From Hofstenia miamia (Eukaryota > Xenacoelomorpha > Acoela): a DNA stretch of 64,000 nucleotides. Location of the stretch: positions 889,914 through 953,913 of the forward strand of contig SCFE01000036.1 of the NCBI GenBank assembly GCA_004352715.1, written 5' to 3'. Position numbers and translations under genes: made by a program. Under the pieces are notes generated by a model that did not search any database, was not told where the DNA came from, and was given only the letters and a program-made list of their open reading frames with translations. Shown piece after piece: positions 57,972-64,000 of the stretch (positions are counted from its first letter, which is position 1; every line of letters begins with the position of its first letter).

Positions 57972-60900
57972 ATATAGGATTTTCACACATTTCTTTCTGA
58001 AAGTTATGGGCCAGAAATCCCCCGTTTCCATAGATTTGCATTCCTTTCCGATTTTCCTTGGTTACTTGGAGATTATTTTGAAAAATGTTAGAGTGCTGTT
58101 AGTAAAGTCTACATCCAATTTGATAATTTCAAAGCCTTCTAAATAACAAGGATTTGATACTCCTTTAAGCTGAGTCATTCACTATTGCAAATTATTAATT
58201 CATAGCACTTGCAACCAGATGTACCGATTAGGTTATGATGCCATGCGATTATGTATAGTTACGGTAAAGTGAAAACCATTTTTATATTTTTTGAAAAAAG
58301 AGGCTCTACGCCTTAAACCACACTTTTTCATGTATTATGTAATTGCCATCTTGACTACTGGCCACACACCCCCCACCCCTCGCCCCTCCTATTTTTACTT
58401 GCAAAATTGCAAAATCCTCCAAACATCCTTCAAATGTATATAGTTATAGCTTCATGCTGTACACCATTTGAAACCTATTCAAAAAACTAAGAAAACCAAA
58501 ACAGACTTTCCCTGACTGAACTGTTTAAATGTAATTTAATTTTAATACATATCAAGCATGTTGTTCTCAATTGACAGTTCTTCACATGATTATGGGTATT
58601 CTTTATTAATGCAAGGGAGCAATAAGACATAGGAACAAGGATCCTTAATACCCATGGGAGCAACAATGAACTTAACTGTATTTTATATGTAGATAGGCTT
58701 AACAAGCCCACTTGTAGGAAATGGTTAGACAAGTTCTTCAAAAATACTGTAAGGTAACGAAAGAAAGGCAACTTAAGAAACATATATTAGAGCTTACCAT
58801 ATATTGAAGAAAGAAAAAATTTCGTAAACAACAAATTCAAAACATCAATAAAAAACTACGCAATTATGAACCAAGAATACTTCCAACGTTTACTTCAACA
58901 AAGACTTCAAAATTTTCATTAACAAAGATCCTATTCCGGTGCCTTTCACTTCCTCAATTGTTAACCAATATGACTGTGATTAGTGTTCAGCCTCATACAT
59001 TGGGAAAAGAATTGAATTTTTTGTCATTACAATCGACTAAAGAAAGAANNNNNNNNNNNNNNNNNNNNNNNNNNNNNNNNNNNNNNNNNNNNNNNNNNNN
59101 NNNNNNNNNNNNNNNNNNNNNNNNNNNNNNNNNNNNNNNNNNNNNNNNNNNNNNNNNNNNNNNNNNNNNNNNNNNNNNNNNNNNNNNNNNNNNNNNNNNN
59201 NNNNNNNNNNNNNNNNNNNNNNNNNNNNNNNNNNNNNNNNNNNNNNNNNNNNNNNNNNNNNNNNNNNNNNNNNNNNNNNNNNNNNNNNNNNNNNNNNNNN
59301 NNNNNNNNNNNNNNNNNNNNNNNNNNNNNNNNNNNNNNNNNNNNNNNNNNNNNNNNNNNNNNNNNNNNNNNNNNNNNNNNNNNNNNNNNNNNNNNNNNNN
59401 NNNNNNNNNNNNNNNNNNNNNNNNNNNNNNNNNNNNNNNNNNNNNNNNNNNNNNNNNNNNNNNNNNNNNNNNNNNNNNNNNNNNNNNNNNNNNNNNNNNN
59501 NNNNNNNNNNNNNNNNNNNNNNNNNNNNNNNNNNNNNNNNNNNNNNNNNNNNNNNNNNNNNNNNNNNNNNNNNNNNNNNNNNNNNNNNNNNNNNNNNNNN
59601 NNNNNNNNNNNNNNNNNNNNNNNNNNNNNNNNNNNNNNNNNNNNNNNNNNNNNNNNNNNNNNNNNNNNNNNNNNNNNNNNNNNNNNNNNNNNNNNNNNNN
59701 NNNNNNNNNNNNNNNNNNNNNNNNNNNNNNNNNNNNNNNNNNNNNNNNNNNNNNNNNNNNNNNNNNNNNNNNNNNNNNNNNNNNNNNNNNNNNNNNNNNN
59801 NNNNNNNNNNNNNNNNNNNNNNNNNNNNNNNNNNNNNNNNNNNNNNNNNNNNNNNNNNNNNNNNNNNNNNNNNNNNNNNNNNNNNNNNNNNNNNNNNNNN
59901 NNNNNNNNNNNNNNNNNNNNNNNNNNNNNNNNNNNNNNNNNNNNNNNNNNNNNNNNNNNNNNNNNNNNNNNNNNNNNNNNNNNNNNNNNNNNNNNNNNNN
60001 NNNNNNNNNNNNNNNNNNNNNNNNNNNNNNNNNNNNNNNNNNNNNNNNGCAATAGCTATGTGTAAAAATTTGTACATGTTTTTGGAAATTCAGTTTTGTG
60101 TTTCTTTATCTTGTATGATATGAAGGTAGTTATTTTGCTTAATGAATATAGATCACTTCTCGCAATGTCAAAAATTTTTTGAGTGCGAAATATAATTATT
60201 ACATTTAGCGTTTTGGTATGGTGATCCACTGGTACTTATTTACCCCAAGGACTCATTGGGTAACACCTGTGGAAGAGACAACACAGGAACATCTGGGTGA
60301 GTTATTAAAAAGAAGATGTACTATATCATAACTATTCATAACTAAATGTATATATATATATATATATATATAATTTGCATTAACATGGCGTAATCAGTTT
60401 TTTTAGAATTAGAAGAAATTCAAGTGGAGATTGTCAAGGTTTTATTAACTGACAAGGACGCAAGCGGAGATTCATTTTTGACCTCGAGGAACTACTTTCT
60501 TACTAAGTTCAAAGAATTTTTGAAAAGTACTCTTCGTGGATCATGCGTAAGCTTTTCTTCGAATCATTTAATGAATGAATTGAGCAATTTACGATTGAGT
60601 TTTATGTATACACTAGTTTTTGGCACTAATTACACGTTCAATTTATTATGCGTATGAATGTTAGGTTAAGATTTTCACCTCCCCAAGGAGGTTATGTTTT
60701 TGGTAGCGTTGGTTTGTTTGTTTGTCTGTTAGCAACCTCTACGGAAAAAGTAATTGATGGATTGACCTCAAATTTTTACCAGAGGTGCGTCTTTGCCCAA
60801 GGAGGAATCCATTAAATTTTGGTGCTGATCCGGGGGACACAAGCTGCGTTGCGGAGGTCTACGCTCTCCGAGTGCTTTTCTAGTTAAGTTATATTATCAT

Positions 60901-62645
60901 ATGTTACTTTAATTTCCCGCTTTTATAAGGTGATGCTACTAACTTCTATTTGTGGAGTTAACTTCAAAATAATCGTTTTCGCAGGATTAGGCTGTGTATC
61001 CTGTGGCTGTGGAACGTTAAATGCGTTGCGCGGACATCGGTTCTCTCAAGGCGTAGAAATTGCTTTTTCCTATCAACGCAGTCTTACCTTAATACTTAGA
61101 ATATTGTTTTATTTGTTGTTTTATTAATATATCAACCGCTTTTTATTACCGCTGGTAGCAAGAAGGTGATGTTTGGATTATTTGGGAATAAACTGTTAAG
61201 AAAGAAAATTGCACACATCTAGATTGGTTTGTTACTTTTGAAATTTGAAAAATAAGACTTATGTAGATTATCATGTATGCTGAGAATATTACAACATGGT
61301 ATCGACACCAATCGATTATTATTCGGATGACAAACCATGTTAAGGAGATTACCTAGAAACTGTTGTCCATAAACACCTGCACCTACATCGGTTGCAACTC
61401 TTTAGAAATGAGAAATAATAAAAAGGATTGGTTGTAAGTAAATAACGCAACACAATCAACTAAGTTTTGAACGCTACATCATTGTTCATTGATTGAAAGT
61501 TTTAATAGATTTTGTATTAAAACATAAATTGTAATTTTTTAATTGTCATGCGATTGGGTATTAACTAAGTTTATCATTTCCTCAATTATTCTTTTAGCAA
61601 TTTATTAGAATTTTATTTTGTTTTATTCTAGATAGTCGTTTCATTTTGATCATATAATTGGATTTCTTACCCTAAATTTTCTTTTTTTAACTGCTATCAT
61701 AAAGCCTAGATTTTATCAAACCATATGGGTTTTATTATCGGCAAGGCTTCCCATTTCGCTATTAACAGCAAAAAGCAACTATTTTGCTGTCAACAGCAGG
61801 TGTTAACAGCTTTGATATTTTCTTACTTATTCCTCAAATATGATAGATAAAAATTACTAGCTGGGCTCTGGCATTGCATGGATAGGAGATATTTTTTTAA
61901 CCAGGGTTAAAGGAAAAGCAATGTTCTGTGAAAGAGACTATTATAACCAAATTCAAGATAGTAAAACGTATAAAATAACTATGAAACATGCACTATAAAC
62001 ATGGATAAAAGCAATAATAAAGTCGTCTGCCTGAATCACTATGCAAATCATGTAATGTTATAATACCCAGTGCTTTGTAATTGTTTTGAATATTGCACCA
62101 AATGTAAAAGTTGATCATCCATTCTGGAACTTAATAAAGAACGAGGAATGCCCACAACACAAAACACAATTGTGAAATGAATGAATATTCATGGGTCTCC
62201 AATTACATAGCATTGAAGCGCCCGCTATCATTGGGGTTGCAATTATCTTTATCAATAATTTCGAAACTGGTCTTAATTTTTTTGCATCTTTGATGCATTT
62301 TTGGAGGGATTAAAAGACATTCACTGTAAACAACACATTATGCCAACATGCGTTAATTGCACTTGTTACTGTTTGCTTTAACAGCTTGTAGTTGTTAGCA
62401 GCGCTGTTAACAGCAGTGCTGCCGGGAGCCTTGATTATCAGTCTTAGTTTTGATGCCATTGTTTCACGTTCGAATTGTAATATTCTTGTTTTAATCTTGT
62501 TTAGACCAATTTATTATTTAGATAACATCAAGTCTTCAGTGCTCTTTGCCTGTGACGCTCTGCTTTTTTCATCGTTTGGCCAAAGCTTTAGTTTTTCATT
62601 GGGATCAGCTTGCGAAACGCGATTCCAGATTTCCCTCATCTAGCG
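37826..62645 (+). CDS. RNF123: RNF123/KPC1-like E3 ubiquitin ligase, 5' thirteen exons (continues beyond window)
   Basis: Thirteen exons with GT-AG borders join in one frame (about 548 codons) and follow animal RNF123 in order: N-terminal helices, SPRY domain (exons 4-6), then the alpha-helical region with the [15 protein letters not shown] and CFFHRL landmarks. All twelve junctions keep phase. In mammals RNF123 is the catalytic subunit of the cytoplasmic KPC complex with UBAC1; it ubiquitylates p27Kip1 in G1 and promotes processing of NF-kB p105. The RING finger is C-terminal and lies outside this window. The ATG at 37826 is inferred from a 22-base exon with a good donor and correct phase; it gives a shorter N-terminus than the human protein. 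No stop or frameshift is seen, so the gene looks functional, unlike almost everything to its left. Confidence 0.88.
37889..37955 (+). CDS. RNF123: RNF123-like exon 2
   Basis: Encodes [20 protein letters not shown], matching the LLNDYLNRIFSS region of vertebrate RNF123. Acceptor TTTAG; an alternative acceptor (ATACAG) lies 12 bases in. Donor GTAATT. Preceded by a 41-bp intron and followed by a 43-bp intron. Confidence 0.75.
37999..38069 (+). CDS. RNF123: RNF123-like exon 3
   Basis: Encodes [17 protein letters not shown], matching LNFQNLPEHLDQLL of vertebrate RNF123. Acceptor TTTTAAG, donor GTAACG, one base carried to the next exon. Confidence 0.85.
38070..40624. other. Intron 3, no recognisable content
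   Basis: Two plus-strand open stretches (38296-38604, 38730-39032) show no family features and have no splice support. Confidence 0.6.
40625..40768 (+). CDS. RNF123: RNF123-like exon 4, start of SPRY domain
   Basis: Encodes [18 protein letters not shown] through [10 protein letters not shown] and CVYKG, matching VVLD...[21 protein letters not shown] of vertebrate RNF123. Acceptor TGTTTAG, donor GTAATT. Confidence 0.92.
42780..44417 (-). mobile_element. piggyBac-type DNA transposon (degraded)
   Basis: The left end is TTAA (42776-42779) followed by CCCTCCTGCTGTGCGG, typical of piggyBac. A 23-base subterminal inverted repeat, TGCGGATACAGACGCTGCGT at 42817-42839, has its counterpart at 44387-44409 with two mismatches. 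A TTAA at 44414-44417 may mark the right end, but the right terminal CCC repeat is not clear. The transposase gene lies on the minus strand inside. Confidence 0.8.
43019..44196 (-). pseudogene. piggyBac transposase, frameshifted
   Basis: From 44196 the frame starts [15 protein letters not shown] and reads the N-terminal domain. The first catalytic Asp region ([13 protein letters not shown]) is in another frame at about 43784-43860. The second ([15 protein letters not shown]) is back in the first frame near 43740. The third ([14 protein letters not shown]) is in a third frame near 43380. The end is a Cys-rich finger (CCICESY..., [13 protein letters not shown]) at 43025-43140, as in piggyBac transposases. 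All three catalytic Asp are still present, but at least three frame changes make the gene non-functional. Similarity is to the DDE_Tnp_1_7 family. Confidence 0.85.
45359..45599 (+). CDS. RNF123: RNF123-like exon 5, SPRY core
   Basis: Encodes [55 protein letters not shown] and [10 protein letters not shown], closely matching the vertebrate SPRY core. Acceptor TAATTTAG, donor GTATTG, two bases carried over. Confidence 0.95.
45676..46088. mobile_element. Short non-autonomous DNA element (MITE-like), TA target
   Basis: Begins TACTGTATTTTCCGGAAAAT and ends CCGGAAAATACAGTA. The inverted ends match over about 15 bases, plus AAGCCGAT further in, and TA stands at both borders. The TATTTTCCGG...AAGCCG ends resemble those of widely dispersed Tc/mariner-type elements, from memory. 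No coding capacity. Length about 410 bp. Confidence 0.7.
46650..47800 (-). pseudogene. Non-LTR retrotransposon reverse transcriptase, decayed
   Basis: Minus-strand segments in alternating frames follow RT order: INPFDGLPP-type start (near 47750), [12 protein letters not shown], then TPVTSGVPQ (near 47215) and, after a frame change, [16 protein letters not shown] (about 47150-47200). Next come a degraded active-site region near 47115 and [13 protein letters not shown] in the thumb region (about 47000). This is the usual LINE (jockey/RTE-like) pattern. No intact frame remains. Confidence 0.65.
48280..48510 (+). pseudogene. Possible gypsy-type RNase H remnant
   Basis: [18 protein letters not shown] resembles the FFS.KL...E..Y.T motif of Ty3/gypsy RNase H. 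Further on, [10 protein letters not shown] and TLSKVN fit the GR.F...TDH and L...K pattern. Short and weak. Confidence 0.4.
49572..49728 (+). CDS. RNF123: RNF123-like exon 6, end of SPRY domain
   Basis: Encodes [36 protein letters not shown] and [15 protein letters not shown], matching the vertebrate sequence up to GYRPLQ. Acceptor TTTTTAG, donor GTTTAT. Confidence 0.94.
49729..51061. other. Intron 6
   Basis: AT-rich, with a LINE fragment at 50398-50720. Confidence 0.65.
50398..50720 (+). pseudogene. LINE 3' fragment (end of RT)
   Basis: [18 protein letters not shown], then [14 protein letters not shown] and a TLYDR..LLCK block, the typical C-terminal segment after RT in jockey/CR1-type LINEs. 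Contains stops. Confidence 0.65.
51062..51247 (+). CDS. RNF123: RNF123-like exon 7
   Basis: Sixty-two codons: [20 protein letters not shown] through [20 protein letters not shown] to LDKLAPLM. Matches the region after SPRY in RNF123 (start DPP, then LTLAHIFHHFAPL). Acceptor GCTTTAG, donor GTAAGT. Confidence 0.9.
51248..56015. other. Intron 7
   Basis: AT-rich. Contains a LINE fragment at 52913-53670. An open stretch at 53889-54233 has no features. Confidence 0.65.
52913..53670 (-). pseudogene. LINE fragment: RT active-site region to thumb
   Basis: The minus strand from 53670 reads [20 protein letters not shown] (a degraded active-site segment), then WEL-like and KTKLIQ-type motifs. From 53312 it reads [19 protein letters not shown] and [10 protein letters not shown], the classic region after RT. 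Two frames, several stops. The 3' part of a jockey/CR1-like element. Confidence 0.65.
56016..56141 (+). CDS. RNF123: RNF123-like exon 8
   Basis: Forty-two codons: [17 protein letters not shown] through [17 protein letters not shown], matching KVYLVEAVLMSFL...QVLDLLWLFME. Acceptor CTTTAG, donor GTAACG, phase 0 at both ends. Confidence 0.9.
56142..56714. other. Intron 8
   Basis: AT-rich; nothing recognised. Confidence 0.7.
56715..56807 (+). CDS. RNF123: RNF123-like exon 9
   Basis: Thirty-one codons: [20 protein letters not shown] then [11 protein letters not shown], matching DYEVQDCLKQLM...LYRFSPIVPDLGLQ. Acceptor TACTTAG, donor GTTCGA, phase 0. Confidence 0.92.
56910..57038 (+). CDS. RNF123: RNF123-like exon 10
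   Basis: Forty-three codons: [41 protein letters not shown], matching IHYLRLTIAILRHEKSRKFL...VLFDVL. Acceptor CTTTAG after a 102-bp intron, donor GTAATT. Confidence 0.92.
57039..57435. other. Intron 10
   Basis: 397 bp, AT-rich; nothing recognised. Confidence 0.75.
57436..57580 (+). CDS. RNF123: RNF123-like exon 11
   Basis: [20 protein letters not shown], then an acidic stretch ([12 protein letters not shown]) and GRLKEKVS, matching LQELIPTTWWP...CQRLRKRIE. Acceptor GTTTAG, donor GTGCGC (weak), one base carried over. Confidence 0.9.
57930..57969. repeat. (TA)n microsatellite
   Basis: Continuous TA dinucleotides. Confidence 0.95.
58860..59048 (+). pseudogene. Penelope-like element fragment (GIY-YIG endonuclease start)
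   Basis: The plus strand encodes [14 protein letters not shown], a stop, then CSASYIGK, the Y.C..C...YIG signature at the start of the GIY-YIG endonuclease domain of Penelope-like retroelements. The rest is lost in the gap at 59049. One in-frame TAG lies between the two cysteines. Confidence 0.55.
59049..60048. other. Assembly gap, 1000 N
   Basis: N only; inside intron 11 of the RNF123-like gene. Confidence 0.95.
60407..60546 (+). CDS. RNF123: RNF123-like exon 12
   Basis: [40 protein letters not shown], then TLRGSC, matching [20 protein letters not shown]...IFLTKFRKFLQE. Acceptor TTTTTAG, donor GTAAGC, phase 0 at the end. Confidence 0.93.
60547..62521. other. Intron 12
   Basis: Contains the dispersed repeat at 60681-60885; otherwise AT-rich with no gene seen. 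Confidence 0.65.
60681..60885 (+). repeat. 205-bp dispersed repeat (CCCCAAGGAGGTTATGTTTT ... GCTCTCCGAGTGCTTTTCTA)
   Basis: A GC-richer island with the start CCCCAAGGAGGTTATGTTTT, a GTTTGTTTGTTTGTCTGTTAG run, and the end GCGGAGGTCTACGCTCTCCG. From memory this pattern recurs in genomes of many marine invertebrates. Mobility mechanism unknown to me; no terminal repeats or target duplication seen here. Confidence 0.55.
62522..62645 (+). CDS. RNF123: RNF123-like exon 13 (last one in window)
   Basis: Encodes [40 protein letters not shown], matching [30 protein letters not shown]. Acceptor TTATTTAG; an alternative in-frame acceptor (CTTCAG) lies 18 bases in. Donor GTAAGA, one base carried over. 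Confidence 0.88.
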
Positions 62646-64000
62646 GTAAGATGTTTTATTCCTTCCATTTAATATATTTTATGTTGGCTATTTTCGGTTA
62701 TATACATGTACATTAAATAAATTTAATTCAGCTAGTATAGATTGCTTTCAACTCCAGTATTTATATAGCTTTTAAAGATAAAGAACCAAGTGCTGTAACC
62801 CTTAAAAAATTTACTAGAAAGTAAGTTTCATGCATTGCATCTTGAACAGTAGAAAACTATTTTAGGGACAAAACCGCCGATATTTTTCATGTCGATTCTG
62901 TTTTTAAAAAAAACTGCAGTTTTGGTTTCGGTTCGTTTTTTAATTTAGCAGACGAGACTAATAACCATAATCGCAGATATCATCACTTATTTTCGTAGTT
63001 TTACCTATATTATCTCACGTACAGTAGTAGTACATAGTTTACGATAGCAAGCTATTTCTACTTTTATTTTGAATCTTTCGGAGAGGCATTTGGGTCAGAG
63101 TTGGAGAAGGGAAGGGCTTAGGCCCTAATTTTTGGTCATTGCGTGGGCCCGGGCTCAAAATTGCCTCAAAAATCGCGCCGAGAAAAAGTGCGCAAAACTT
63201 TCACCTGTGACGCTAGAGTCCTTCCAAATTCGCATCTGTGGCCGAAATGCGGTAGTTTTTGTTTATATTTAACAAGGATTTCACTATTATACCAACATTA
63301 CATAAATTTTCATTCGGCTCAGGCCGAGCTTTAGGCCTAAGTTCTTAAAGTCAAAACGGGACGTACAAAGGGCCTAGAACCACTGGACAGGCCATTAAGA
63401 AAAAAGTTAGCAACAAAAATCACTCACGATATATATCGAATCGTTAATAAAAGTAGTAGTAGAACTTTAATAACACTTTTACAAACCAAGTTTAAAATTG
63501 TATATAAACTTTATTATCTTTCCGGCGTTACTACCTAGTAGTGACGCCATCTTAAAGATGTTCGCACTTGGAACCCAGGCGTTCACTATTCGTGTTGAAA
63601 GGGCTGACGCATAAATATTGCCTGAGCATAGCAGTAAGGCCTGAAAAAGGATCGCAATGAGATTTCCAGAAGTGAAGAGGATTGCAGTCCTTTTCAAACG
63701 GAATTAATGGCATGTCCAAATAGCGATCGCGCTCAGTAATTATTGAGGAACTGACTGACGAAGAATGAAGTCGGGAACCAATGCTGGTGTAAATGGAAGA
63801 TTCGATCCTAGGAATTTTGCTTGTCTACTGTTGCTCGTGATTGTAATATTACTTAACACGTTCGTTTATAATTTCTTTCACCTGTCTCACCAGCTCTTTT
63901 TCGTTTACATTGTTCAAAATTTCAAGTTTGAAGCGTGGATCAAGAAACATTGCAAATATGTAGATTGGCTTCCAAAGAGAATTTTCAAATCGGCTTTTTA
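62646..64000. other. Intron 13 or beyond; next exon not found
   Basis: The next expected RNF123 segment (after SSS, towards the conserved FY.G..DYFDL region) is not visible here. Two short open stretches (63143-63334 plus, 63479-63697 minus) show no features. Confidence 0.5.

Larger units (their letters stand above)
57581..60406. other. Intron 11, with (TA)n, a Penelope-like fragment and a gap
   Basis: (TA)n at 57930-57969, a Penelope-like fragment before the gap, 1000 N at 59049-60048, and (TA)n at 60350-60371. Confidence 0.7.

Noticed and set aside
58487-58783. 98-codon minus-strand open stretch before the Penelope-like fragment
   Set aside because: Hydrophobic, low-complexity reading of AT-rich DNA; the plus strand gives the better explanation nearby.
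60202-60299. Possible extra exon of the RNF123-like gene ending in GTGAGT
   Set aside because: One frame is open ([18 protein letters not shown]), but it has no counterpart in RNF123, and exons 11 and 12 already join in phase without it.

Overview
The window is an AT-rich animal (invertebrate metazoan) scaffold with assembly gaps. Evidence for this is a thirteen-exon stretch of a spliced RNF123/KPC1-type ubiquitin ligase gene with GT-AG introns, a short TTAGGG-type telomeric tract, and remains of hAT, piggyBac, Ty3/gypsy, LINE, Penelope-like and Polinton-like mobile DNA. I cannot name the species. Six gaps are long (five of exactly 1000 N, one of 696 N) and two are short. Four isolated N mark contig joins, some flanked by duplicated sequence, so parts of 20-36 kb may be assembly artefacts or unmerged haplotypes.

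Left third (1-20 kb): several decayed copies of one element that I cannot assign to a known family. Copy 1 (minus strand, 3385 to the window edge) is a single reading frame of more than 1,100 codons broken only by seven TGA/TAG codons. An acidic ORF lies upstream and overlaps it in another frame. Copies 2 and 3 (4777-8251) face each other across a gap. A much older, frameshifted copy lies at 16.4-18.7 kb and a fragment at 32.0 kb. Pieces of a ~1.1 kb LTR family (TGTAACATCC...CTACA) are scattered around them. A 1,901-bp hAT element with terminal inverted repeats and an 8-bp target duplication lies at 10314-12214.

Middle (20-36 kb): remains of a minus-strand Polinton-like virus-like element (two putative capsid proteins, accessory ORFs, a packaging-ATPase fragment). 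Its ORFs share a TATATAG/TATATAA motif 2-5 bp upstream of the start codon. A solo LTR with a 4-bp AGAT target duplication interrupts its capsid gene, and a gypsy pol fragment cuts off its ATPase. Next come a mosaic of LTR pieces and a second copy of the 9.25-12.1 kb segment, whose hAT gene has lost many CpG sites, mostly by transitions. A ZMYM1-type hAT element with an internal deletion (34315-36030) closes the region.

Right part (37.8-62.6 kb): the RNF123-like gene on the plus strand, from a likely ATG at 37826 through thirteen phase-compatible exons covering the N-terminus, the SPRY domain and the helical region after it. The RING end lies beyond the window. Its first two introns are only 41 and 43 bp. 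The large introns hold a piggyBac element, a small TA-flanked inverted-repeat element, LINE fragments, a possible gypsy RNase H remnant, a Penelope-like fragment and a 205-bp dispersed repeat.
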